NCBI GenBank assembly: GCA_048527645.1
Contig: DBGFNI010000035.1
Location: 1 to 13,112, forward strand
Origin: HGM12669 sp048527645
GTDB taxonomy: Bacteria > Bacillota > Clostridia > Oscillospirales > CAG-272
Reading direction: 5' to 3'
Length of the DNA stretch: 13,112 nucleotides
Shown here: positions 6,612 to 13,066 of the stretch, in pieces
How the letters are laid out: each line of letters opens with the position of its first letter
How positions within the stretch are numbered: the first letter of the stretch is position 1
Translations under genes and position numbers: made by a program
The notes under the pieces: model-generated
Databases searched by the model: none
What the model was told of the DNA's origin: nothing
What the model saw: the letters and a program-made list of their open reading frames with translations, nothing else

Positions 6612-7394
6612 TTATTGGGAAACCGCGCCGATAAAAGCGCGGACGCGGGCAGGGGCTTCCGCGCCGAATACCTCGTCGGGCGTGCCCTGTGCCGCAACGA
6701 CTCCCTCGTCCATAAACAGAATACGGTCGGAAATGTCGTGCGCAAATTTCATTTCATGCGTGACAATGATCATGGTCATGTGACGGGACGCCAGCGATTT
6801 GATCACGTTGAGCACCTCGCCGGTCAGCTCCGGGTCCAGCGCGGAGGTCGGCTCGTCAAAGCAAAGGATTTCCGGGTTCATCGCCAGTGCCCGCGCGATG
6901 GCGACGCGCTGCTGCTGTCCGCCGGAGAGCTGACAGGGGTAGCTTTGCAGCTTGTCGGACAGCCCGACGGAATCAATCAGCGCGCGGGCCTGCTGCTCGA
7001 TTTCCTCAGAAATCTGACGGCGGTTGGTTTTCCATTCCGGCGTTTCTTTCGCCGCGAGTCTGCGCGCCAGTGTGACGTTATCCAATACATTGTACTGCGG
7101 GAAAAGATTGAAGGACTGAAATACCAGTCCCATTTTCAACTGGTTGTTCCGCTTTTGCGCGCGGGTCAGCGTTGATTGCGTGACGCCGTCGAACACTGTT
7201 TGTCCGTCGACGATGATTTCACCGCCGCTGGCGCTTTCCAGCGACGTCAGACAGCGCAAAAGCGTGGTTTTTCCGCTGCCGGAAGAACCGATAATGGAGA
7301 GGATTTCACCGCGCTCCATAGAAAAGTCAATTCCTTTTAAAACCTCGGTTTTTCCGAAATTTTTGGTCAGACCCTTTACTTCCAGAATAGCCAT
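6612..7394 (-). CDS. polar amino acid ABC transporter ATP-binding protein
   Basis: Cytoplasmic ATPase of the amino acid importer encoded by this operon; it would work as a dimer on the permease encoded just upstream. The 260 residues contain Walker A GSSGSGKT (36-43), Q-loop VFQSFNLFP (Gln93), signature LSGGQ (156-160), Walker B ILCFDEP (176-182), D-loop SALD and the switch histidine in VTHEM (His213). All catalytic elements are intact. It is slightly longer than the usual 240-245 residues because of inserts at about 67-87 and 113-133. The ATG at 7394 is preceded by GGGAGGGG, a strong ribosome binding site. The permease stop codon lies 17 bases upstream. It belongs to the GlnQ/HisP/TcyC group, but sequence alone does not give the substrate. 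Confidence 0.95.
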   Translation of the reverse strand: MAILEVKGLTKNFGKTEVLKGIDFSMERGEILSIIGSSGSGKTTLLRCLTSLESASGGEIIVDGQTVFDGVTQSTLTRAQKRNNQLKMGLVFQSFNLFPQYNVLDNVTLARRLAAKETPEWKTNRRQISEEIEQQARALIDSVGLSDKLQSYPCQLSGGQQQRVAIARALAMNPEILCFDEPTSALDPELTGEVLNVIKSLASRHMTMIIVTHEMKFAHDISDRILFMDEGVVAAQGTPDEVFGAEAPARVRAFIGAVSQ

Positions 7395-7411
7395 GCTACA
7401 TCCCCTCCCCC

Positions 7412-8071
7412 TCAGTTTTTGAAATAGCTGAGCTTTCGCTCAATATAGCCGAACAAAAGCGTCAGGATGCCGCTGAACGCCAAATAGTACACGCCGGTGA
7501 AAAACAGCGGCCAGGTCAATCCGTCGCTCTTCATAAAGGCCTCGCCTGCCCAGATCAGCTCCTGCAGCGCGATGATGCGCGCCAGAGAGGTGTCCTTGAC
7601 CAGTGTGATGATTTCGTTGGACATCGGGGGGACGATGCGCTTGACAACCTGCAGCAGCACCACGCGGAAAAAGACCTGCGTTTTGGTCATGCCCAGCACC
7701 TGTCCCGCCTCATACTGCCCCTGGGAGATGCCCTCAATGCCGCCGCGGTAAATCTCGGAAAAATAACAGGCATAATTGATAATGAAAGCAACCACGGACG
7801 CGATGAATCTGCCGTCCTCGCCCTGCCCCCATATCTGAATGTTAAATTGCAGCCCGGGAAAGTAATATATGATCATCAGCTGGAGCATCAGCGGCGTGCC
7901 GCGAATGATCCAGACAAAGGTGCGGATCAGCGCCTTGAGCGGTGCAAAACGACTCATCGAACCGAACGCGATCAGCAGGCCGAGCGGCAGAGCGCCCGCA
8001 AGCGTCAGCGCAAAAAGCTGCAGCGTTTTGGAAAAGCCCTCCAACAGGGATAATATTACGGTCTGAAACAT
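7412..8071 (-). CDS. polar amino acid ABC transporter permease (HisM/GlnP family)
   Basis: Inner-membrane channel subunit of the importer. The 219 residues have hydrophobic segments at about 14-36, 55-75, 88-108 and 188-210, with a further less hydrophobic stretch near 140-170. The conserved cytoplasmic EAA loop, which contacts the ATPase, is at 121-140 (EAGQVLGMTKTQVFFRVVLL). The IRGTPLMLQL motif at about 56-65 is also typical of this family. Only one permease gene is present, so it probably forms a homodimer. The ATG at 8071 follows a modest GAGGT site. It lies between the binding protein and ATPase genes on the same strand. A stable hairpin in the 150-base gap upstream may lower its expression relative to the binding protein. 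Confidence 0.94.
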   Translation of the reverse strand: MFQTVILSLLEGFSKTLQLFALTLAGALPLGLLIAFGSMSRFAPLKALIRTFVWIIRGTPLMLQLMIIYYFPGLQFNIQIWGQGEDGRFIASVVAFIINYACYFSEIYRGGIEGISQGQYEAGQVLGMTKTQVFFRVVLLQVVKRIVPPMSNEIITLVKDTSLARIIALQELIWAGEAFMKSDGLTWPLFFTGVYYLAFSGILTLLFGYIERKLSYFKN

Positions 8072-8120
8072 GGAAATACCTCGAATAACGGAGAATCAGC
8101 GGTCAGTCAGAAAATCCTCT

Positions 8121-8179
8121 GAACACAAAACAAAGCAACGGCAGGGGAAAGCATGCTTTCCCCGCCCCTGCGTTGTTTG
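8121..8179 (-). terminator. attenuating hairpin between binding protein and permease genes
   Basis: A 20-base perfect palindrome (8144-8163; GGGGAAAG/CTTTCCCC around CATG) is enclosed by outer arms CAAAGCAACG (8131-8140) and CGTTGTTTG (8171-8179), with a bulge. Reading in the minus direction, a T-rich run GCTTTGTTTTGTG follows. It starts 42 bases after the binding protein stop. Leaky terminators at this spot are common in binding-protein-dependent operons and favour more receptor than channel. Confidence 0.8.
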
Positions 8180-8221
8180 CAACCGTGTGTCGTTTTTTGA
8201 AATTGCTTTTGCGCGGCACGC

Positions 8222-8983
8222 TTATTTCTGTTCGATGACAGACTCCTGCACGCCGTATTTTTCAGCAAGCTCCATCATAGAGCCGTCCTGATAGCAGTCT
8301 ACAAAGAACTTGTTGAGCTTTTCGGTCAGATCAGAGCCCTTCTTGAAGCCAACGCCGTATTCCTCAGAGTTGAGCTTGACGGTGTAGGTCAGATCAGGAT
8401 AGTTGGTGCCCTTACCGATCATCGCGCCTGCCATGAGCAGGTCAATGATACAAGCGTCGGATGTGCCTGCGGCAACCTCCATCAGCGCCTTTGCCTGGGT
8501 ATCGACGGCGGTGTATTCAGCGCCCAGCTCCTTCACCTGCTCTTCACCTGCAGAGCCGGTCTCCACGGCGAACTTCAAGGACTTCACAGCCTCTGCGTCC
8601 TGATACTGATCGGCCTTGTCCTTGGGCACGACGACAACCTGCGCGTTGAGGCAGTATGCGTTGGAGCAGTCCATTGCAGAAGTGACCTCATCAGTCAGGG
8701 TCATACCGTTCCAGACGCAGTCAATATTGCCGGCGTTGATTTCCTGCACCTTGTTGTCCCAGTTGATTTCAACAAATTCCACCTCGCGACCCAGAGACTC
8801 GGCAAACTTCTTTGCCATATCTGCGTCAAAGCCGACCCACTGGCCATCTTCCTGATAGTCCATCGGCGCGAAATCGGTGATGCCGACCACCAGCTTTTCA
8901 TTCTTTTTGCCGCAGCCGCTGAACATTGCTGCACAGCAGACAATTGCCAAAGCCACTGCGAGAATTCTTTTCATATTTTTCAT
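8222..8983 (-). CDS. amino acid ABC transporter substrate-binding lipoprotein (family 3)
   Basis: Extracellular lipid-anchored receptor of the importer. The 253 residues start with a basic MKNMKR, a hydrophobic segment (7-20) and a lipobox FSGC with the lipidated Cys24. The mature part follows the family 3 plan: FAPMDYQEDGQWVGFDADMAKKFAESLG (about 38-65, written here as the family start), then VEINWDNKVQEINAGNID, WNGMTLT (91-97), ETGSAGEEQV (141-150) and IIDLLMAG (179-186). In most relatives WNG-x-T-x-T is followed by a D/E-E-R in which the arginine holds the ligand carboxylate; here it reads DEV, so that arginine is missing. The ATG at 8983 is chosen over the upstream frame because the signal peptide starts there, with an AAAGGG site before it. 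The ligand is unknown. Confidence 0.94.
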   Translation of the reverse strand: MKNMKRILAVALAIVCCAAMFSGCGKKNEKLVVGITDFAPMDYQEDGQWVGFDADMAKKFAESLGREVEFVEINWDNKVQEINAGNIDCVWNGMTLTDEVTSAMDCSNAYCLNAQVVVVPKDKADQYQDAEAVKSLKFAVETGSAGEEQVKELGAEYTAVDTQAKALMEVAAGTSDACIIDLLMAGAMIGKGTNYPDLTYTVKLNSEEYGVGFKKGSDLTEKLNKFFVDCYQDGSMMELAEKYGVQESVIEQK

Positions 8984-9050
8984 TGTTGCTACCCTTTCGT
9001 TTCTTTGATTCACAAAACGCCGCGGGGACGTCTGTGCTTGTAGTGTCATC

Positions 9051-9079
9051 ATTATATCACTTTAATATGCTAAAGTCAA
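9051..9079 (-). promoter_or_regulatory. promoter of the amino acid ABC operon
   Basis: On the minus strand TTGACT (9074-9079) and TATAAT (9051-9056) are separated by exactly 17 bases: eleven of twelve consensus positions. Transcription would start near 9044, giving a leader of about 60 bases before the binding protein start. Confidence 0.9.
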
Positions 9080-9096
9080 GAGGAGCGACGTAGAAA

Positions 9097-9106
9097 TAGT
9101 GCACTA
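9097..9106. promoter_or_regulatory. operator-like palindrome upstream of the ABC operon promoter
   Basis: TAGTGCACTA is a perfect ten-base palindrome centred about 25 bases upstream of the -35 box. It could be a regulator site, but the protein is not recognised and a palindrome of this length can occur by chance. Confidence 0.3.
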
Positions 9107-9157
9107 ATATGCCCGTGAAAATGGATGGAGAACACAGCACTATTCACAAAAAGCGAC

Positions 9158-9190
9158 AAAAAAGCACCGACGCCGAGTGCGGCATCGGTG
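9158..9190 (-). terminator. intrinsic terminator of the trkH-trkA-MGMT gene cluster
   Basis: Directly at the stop codon of the MGMT-family gene, CACCGA-C-GCCG (9165-9175) pairs with CGGC-A-TCGGTG (9180-9190) around AGTG, with one mismatch. In the minus direction it is followed by a run of six T (9158-9163) and a second T-run. Confidence 0.9.
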
Positions 9191-9496
9191 TCATGCGGGG
9201 CTGTGCTGCCATTGATATTTCCATAAGTCCACGCGTCCGTTTTTCACTTCGATTCCCTCTTGCTCCAGCCGCTTTTGCTGCGCGTCGGCGCCACCGAAGG
9301 CATAGCTGCCGGAGAGCGCACCGAGGCGGTTGACCGCCTTGTAGCACGGGATGTGCGCGGGGTCGGGATTGGCATGCAGAATTTTGCCGACGGCGCGTGC
9401 GGCGCGGGGGCGCCCGACGGCTGCGGCGATCTGCCCGTAGGTGACGACCTTTCCGCGCGGCACGGTGCGCAAATATGCGTATACGCTTTCTTTCAT
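9191..9496 (-). CDS. small MGMT-family (methylated-DNA-cysteine methyltransferase-like) protein
   Basis: This corresponds to the DNA-binding/active-site domain of O6-alkylguanine-DNA alkyltransferase, which removes alkyl groups from guanine to its own cysteine. The 101 residues contain VPRGKVVTYGQIAAAVGRP (13-31), the RAVGKILHANP segment carrying the base-flipping arginine (about 35) and IPCYKAVN (49-56). The N-terminal domain of full-length Ada/Ogt proteins is absent. The reactive Cys51 is present, unlike in alkyltransferase-like proteins that carry Trp there, but the usual PCHR is PCYK here. The ATG at 9496 is chosen because AGGAG (9506-9510) lies nine bases before it; the open frame extends to 9547. 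It is the last gene after trkA, 125 bases downstream, with a terminator at its stop codon. Activity as repair enzyme or damage sensor is open. Confidence 0.85.
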   Translation of the reverse strand: MKESVYAYLRTVPRGKVVTYGQIAAAVGRPRAARAVGKILHANPDPAHIPCYKAVNRLGALSGSYAFGGADAQQKRLEQEGIEVKNGRVDLWKYQWQHSPA

Positions 9497-9621
9497 CTTT
9501 TTCTGCTCCTGTTTTGCCCGGAATTGCCGATTCTGTTGGGAAGGCACGAAGATTCATCATCAGGCTGCGCCGGCTGAAAACACGCGACGCAGCTGTTTTT
9601 TCACGGCTTCGACGGACGGTA

Positions 9622-10269
9622 TCAGATGCCGAAAAACTTTTGCAGGTTTTTGGATTCACCGAGTACCAGCATGGTTTTTTCCCGGGTCAAAACGGTTTCC
9701 GGCGTGACGGAGGCGTTCATTTTACCGTTTTCGTTGACAGCCAGAATATTGATGTTGAATTTTTTTCGGATGTCTAACTGACCGATGCTTTTGCCGATCC
9801 AGCTGTTCGGAACGGATACCTCAAAGATCGCCAGAGAATCGTCCAGCTCGATATAGTCCAGGATGTGATCGGAGCTATATCGGATCGCGGTCCATTTTGC
9901 CATTTGCTTTTCCGGGTTGACCACTTCGTCCGCGCCGTTGCGGAGCAAAAACTTTTCTTGGACATTTCGCTCGGCGCGCGCAACAACATATTTGCCGCCC
10001 AGCTCTTTGAGCAGAGAGGTGGTTTCCAACGAGCTTTGAAAATTATTGCCGATGGTGACGATGCAGACATCATAGTTGTTGATGCCCAGCGAGAGTAAGA
10101 AGTCCGCATTGGTGCTGTCTCCGATCTGTGCGTTGGTGACATAGGGCAAAGCCGCATCGACCCGCGCCTCGTCCTGATCCACCGCCATGACCTGATGCCC
10201 CAGCGCGTTGAGCTGCATGGCGATCTGCATACCGAAGCTTCCCAGACCGACCAGTAAAATTGATTTCAT
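9622..10269 (-). CDS. trkA: TrkA/KtrA potassium channel regulatory subunit (RCK domain protein)
   Basis: Cytoplasmic gating ring protein of the Trk/Ktr potassium uptake system; members bind ATP/ADP or NAD(H), and in Firmicutes KtrA also binds cyclic di-AMP through its C-terminal domain. The 215 residues fit the single-unit KtrA type (about 220), not the doubled enterobacterial TrkA (about 458). The N-terminal Rossmann fold shows the glycine motif GLGSFG (8-13) and Asp31 at the end of the second strand (AVDQDE). The C-terminal RCK_C domain occupies about 135-215, starting near DYIELDD. The ATG at 10269 has an AAGGAG site. The gene begins 25 bases after the trkH stop, so both are probably co-transcribed and give subunits of one complex. 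Identification is firm. Confidence 0.95.
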   Translation of the reverse strand: MKSILLVGLGSFGMQIAMQLNALGHQVMAVDQDEARVDAALPYVTNAQIGDSTNADFLLSLGINNYDVCIVTIGNNFQSSLETTSLLKELGGKYVVARAERNVQEKFLLRNGADEVVNPEKQMAKWTAIRYSSDHILDYIELDDSLAIFEVSVPNSWIGKSIGQLDIRKKFNINILAVNENGKMNASVTPETVLTREKTMLVLGESKNLQKFFGI

Positions 10270-10294
10270 GGTGTTATCTCCTTTTTATCCGGTT

Positions 10295-11632
10295 TTATCC
10301 CACTGTGATTTTTTCCTGCGGCAGTTTGGAGCCGTTTGTACGTTTGGATGCGATTGCGGCAAAGATCAGGGTCAGCCCGCCGACTCTGCCGAGAAACATC
10401 AGCAACATTAAAACCGCCTGTGAGGGGATGCTGAGTGTCGGCGTGATGCCCAGCGTCAGCCCCACGGTGCCCACGGCGGATGCCGTTTCAAACAGGCAGG
10501 TGCTCATCGGCAGCTGCTCTGTGGCGCTGATGAACAGCGCGCCGCCCAAAAACAGTGTGAGATACATCAGCAGGATGGTGGACGCACTGCGCACCACATC
10601 TCCGTCGATTCTTCTGCCGAAAAAGTGGGTGTCATCTCTGCGGCGGAATATCGCCATGGCGTTGGCAAAGAGAACGGCAACGGTTGTCGTTTTCATACCG
10701 CCGGCGGTGGAGCCGGGGGAGCCGCCGATGAGCATCAGCACAATGATGATTGCCAGACCTGCCCCGGTCATGGAGGTCAGATCCGCTGTGTTGAAGCCCG
10801 CGGTTCGCGGCGTGACAGCCTGAAAGAGGGAAACCAAAACCCGTTTGGCTGCGGGCAGATCGGAAAATTCCGCAAAATAAAAGTACAGAGCGGGGAAGAA
10901 AATTAACACGGCGGAGGTCAGCAGGATGACCTTGCTCTGCATGCGGTAGCGTTTGAGGTGAAATTTATTGGTGCAGACATCGTCCCAGGTTAAAAAGCCG
11001 ATACCGCCGATGATGATCAGCAGGATGACAGTGATGTTGACAACGGCGTTGGAACCGTATGCCGTGAGAGAGGCAAACGGCGCGTCGGCTGTGCCCATGA
11101 TGTCAAAGCCCGCGTTGCAAAAAGCGGATACCGCGTGAAAAATCGCCATCCAAACGCCCTTTGGGCCGTATTCGCGGCAGAACACCGGCATCATGATGGC
11201 AGCGCCGAGCAGTTCGAACAAAAAGGTAGCCTTCAGGATAAACCCGGTCAGACGCACAATGCCGCCCATTTGCGGTGCGGCGATCGCCTCCTGCATGGTG
11301 CTGCGCTGCATCAGGGAGATTTTGCGCCCGGAGAGCAGCGCCAGAGACGCGAGCACGGTGATGATGCCCATCCCGCCGATTTGAATCAGCAGCAGGATGA
11401 CTCCCTGTCCGAAGGCGGACCAGTAGGTCGCGGTGTCCTGCACGACAAGACCGGTCACGCAGACCGCCGAGGTAGAGGTGAACAGCGCCTCGTTTAGGGG
11501 GGTGAAATGGCCGCTTTTCGATGAGATGGGCAGCGTCAGCAAAAGCGCGCCGATCAGAATCACGCCGGCAAAGCCCAGTATAATGATTTGAAAGGAAGAT
11601 AAATGTTTGCGGACGGTTTGGCGGACTGCCAT
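10295..11632 (-). CDS. trkH: TrkH/KtrB family potassium uptake protein
   Basis: Membrane pore of the potassium uptake system, importing K+ driven by membrane potential and often Na+. The 445 residues match KtrB length. The four selectivity-filter repeats are visible: SAVCVTGL (M1-P-M2 unit 1), SAFCNAGFD (unit 2), TPRTAGFNT (unit 3) and SAVGTVGLTLG (unit 4). The flexible gate in the third repeat, GGSPGSTAGGMKTTT, is also intact. The ATG at 11632 (protein starting MAVRQTVRK) is chosen because AAGGAG lies just upstream; an in-frame GTG at 11665 lacks a good site. trkA follows directly. A 208-base region upstream carries several hairpins and no clear promoter. The name ktrB would be equally valid. 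Confidence 0.95.
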   Translation of the reverse strand: MAVRQTVRKHLSSFQIIILGFAGVILIGALLLTLPISSKSGHFTPLNEALFTSTSAVCVTGLVVQDTATYWSAFGQGVILLLIQIGGMGIITVLASLALLSGRKISLMQRSTMQEAIAAPQMGGIVRLTGFILKATFLFELLGAAIMMPVFCREYGPKGVWMAIFHAVSAFCNAGFDIMGTADAPFASLTAYGSNAVVNITVILLIIIGGIGFLTWDDVCTNKFHLKRYRMQSKVILLTSAVLIFFPALYFYFAEFSDLPAAKRVLVSLFQAVTPRTAGFNTADLTSMTGAGLAIIIVLMLIGGSPGSTAGGMKTTTVAVLFANAMAIFRRRDDTHFFGRRIDGDVVRSASTILLMYLTLFLGGALFISATEQLPMSTCLFETASAVGTVGLTLGITPTLSIPSQAVLMLLMFLGRVGGLTLIFAAIASKRTNGSKLPQEKITVG

Positions 11633-11714
11633 GGCTTTCTCCTTTTGCGGCTGGATTGGATGCACGTTTTCTGCGGCGCATACCCTGTGCCGGACGGGTC
11701 TGCGGCAAAGAGAG

Positions 11715-11750
11715 CACCGAAGATGGCTGTAAGGTGCGCGATCTTCGGTG
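11715..11750 (-). promoter_or_regulatory. 10-bp stem with 16-base loop in the trkH leader
   Basis: CACCGAAGAT (11715-11724) pairs perfectly with ATCTTCGGTG (11741-11750) around a 16-base loop. It sits about 80 bases upstream of trkH on the same strand as the gene. No T-run follows at once in the minus direction (CTCTCTTTGCC), so it is more likely a leader structure than a terminator. I do not recognise a known riboswitch class. Confidence 0.4.
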
Positions 11751-11793
11751 ACTTCTTTTCACTTGCAAACCAAATACTTTGTATTTCCGATCA

Positions 11794-11831
11794 CCGGCAG
11801 GGCATGCCGATTTGTACAGCATGCCCACCGG
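11794..11831 (-). terminator. hairpin after the lactaldehyde reductase gene, probable terminator
   Basis: GGGCATGC (11800-11807) pairs with GCATGCCC (11819-11826), extended by CCGG/CCGG (11794-11797 with 11828-11831) across a small internal loop. It begins nine bases after the fucO-type stop codon. No T-run follows in the minus direction, so termination may be partial. A further six-bp hairpin, AAATAC/GTATTT, lies at 11772-11786. Confidence 0.5.
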
Positions 11832-11840
11832 CGCTTTTGG

Positions 11841-12989
11841 TTAAATCAGCGATTCGTAAAGTGCGGCGATCTCATCGACAGAGGTCTGACGGGGATTGCC
11901 GGGACGGCATGCGTCGTCATATGCGGACTGTGCGAGGAACGGAATATCCTCCCGTTTAACGATTTCCTTGAGGTCGGCGGGGATGCCGATGTCGGCAGAG
12001 AGCTGCTTGACGGCGTCGATTGCCGCGCGGCGGTATTCCTCCTGGCTCATGCTTTCCGTGCCGGCAACGCCCATTGCCTTGGCGATGCTGCGGTATTTCT
12101 CGCCAGTTGCGGGAGCGTTGTACTCCATTACGGTGGGCAGAATGATTGCGTTGGCAATGCCGTGCGGCGTATCATACAGCGCGCCGAGCGGGTGCGCCAT
12201 GGAATGTACAATGCCCAATCCCACATTGGAAAAGCCCATGCCGGCGATATACTGTCCCAGCGCCATGCCTTCTCTGCCCTCGGGCGTGTTGTTGACCGCG
12301 CCGCGCAGCGAGCGCGCGATAATCTCGATTGCCTTGAGGTGGAACATGTCAGATAACTCCCATGCGCCTGCCGTGATATATCCCTCGATGGCGTGGGTCA
12401 GCGCGTCCATGCCGGTTGCGGCGGTCAGCCCTTTGGGCATGGAACTCATCATGTCGGAATCGACAAATGCCACAACGGGGATGTCATGCGGATCGACGCA
12501 GACCATTTTGCGGTTCTTCTCCGCGTCGGTGATGACATAATTGATGGTAACCTCCGCAGCGGTGCCGGCCGTGGTGGGAACGGCGAAGATGGGCACGCAC
12601 TTGTTTTTGGTGTCGGCAACGCCCTCCAGACTGCGCACATCGGCAAATTCAGGATTGTTGATGATGATGCCGACGGCCTTCGCGGTGTCCATGGAGGAGC
12701 CGCCGCCGATTGCGATGATATAATCTGCGCCGGAGGCCTGATATGCCGCGACGCCGCTCTGTACGTTTTCGATCGTAGGATTGGGTTTGATCTCGGAGAA
12801 AAGCTCATATGCTAACCGTGCGTTTTCCAGAACATCCAAAACCTTCTTCGTAACGCCGAATTTGATCAAATCCGGATCGGAGCACACAAAAGCCTTGGAA
12901 AAACCTCTGGCGGTTGCTTCCGCAGCAATCTGCGCGATACAACCGGCGCCGTGATAAGATGTTTCGTTGAGAATGAATCTGTTTGCCAT
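11841..12989 (-). CDS. fucO: lactaldehyde reductase (iron-containing group III alcohol dehydrogenase)
   Basis: Cytoplasmic NAD-dependent enzyme that reduces lactaldehyde to 1,2-propanediol during anaerobic fucose or rhamnose breakdown. The 382 residues are nearly the length of E. coli FucO and match it throughout from memory: the N-terminal MANR-x-ILNET, NNPEFADVRSLEG (111-123), PTTAGTAAEVTINYVITD (138-155), VCVDPHDIP (163-171) and MALGQYIAGMGFSNVGLG (242-259). The GGGS cofactor loop is at 95-98. The metal ligands Asp195, His199, His262 and His276 are all present. Asp38 matches the FucO aspartate that favours NAD over NADP. The ATG at 12989 is chosen by this match and by an AGGAGGT site ten bases upstream. 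No fucose or rhamnose gene is nearby, and related 1,2-propanediol or general alcohol dehydrogenase roles are possible. Confidence 0.93.
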   Translation of the reverse strand: MANRFILNETSYHGAGCIAQIAAEATARGFSKAFVCSDPDLIKFGVTKKVLDVLENARLAYELFSEIKPNPTIENVQSGVAAYQASGADYIIAIGGGSSMDTAKAVGIIINNPEFADVRSLEGVADTKNKCVPIFAVPTTAGTAAEVTINYVITDAEKNRKMVCVDPHDIPVVAFVDSDMMSSMPKGLTAATGMDALTHAIEGYITAGAWELSDMFHLKAIEIIARSLRGAVNNTPEGREGMALGQYIAGMGFSNVGLGIVHSMAHPLGALYDTPHGIANAIILPTVMEYNAPATGEKYRSIAKAMGVAGTESMSQEEYRRAAIDAVKQLSADIGIPADLKEIVKREDIPFLAQSAYDDACRPGNPRQTSVDEIAALYESLI

Positions 12990-13037
12990 AATGATTTTTA
13001 CCTCCTGTGAGAAAAACTTCAACATTTTGCCACCCTT

Positions 13038-13066
13038 ATCCTACCACGATTTTTGCCTTTCGTCAA
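13038..13066 (-). promoter_or_regulatory. promoter of the lactaldehyde reductase gene
   Basis: On the minus strand TTGACG (13061-13066, five of six) and TAGGAT (13038-13043, four of six) are separated by exactly 17 bases. Transcription would start near 13031, about 42 bases before the ATG. Confidence 0.7.

Noticed and set aside
9564..9601. GCTGCG/CGCAGC hairpin followed by a T-run between trkA and the MGMT-family gene
   Set aside because: The T-run is on the plus strand, where no gene precedes it, and the loop is 18 bases. It would not stop the minus-strand transcript.
9144..9659. Open frame of 171 codons on the minus strand over the MGMT-family gene
   Set aside because: Arg-rich shadow in another frame; the shorter frame contains the MGMT motifs and a good ribosome binding site.
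11103..11828. Minus-strand frame of 241 codons covering the trkH leader and the start of trkH
   Set aside because: It overlaps trkH out of frame and continues into Arg/His-rich nonsense; no family is recognisable.
11633..11840. ydaO-class cyclic di-AMP riboswitch upstream of trkH
   Set aside because: The conserved blocks of that class were not found; only a short CCCGTC is shared. Kept as an unidentified leader structure.
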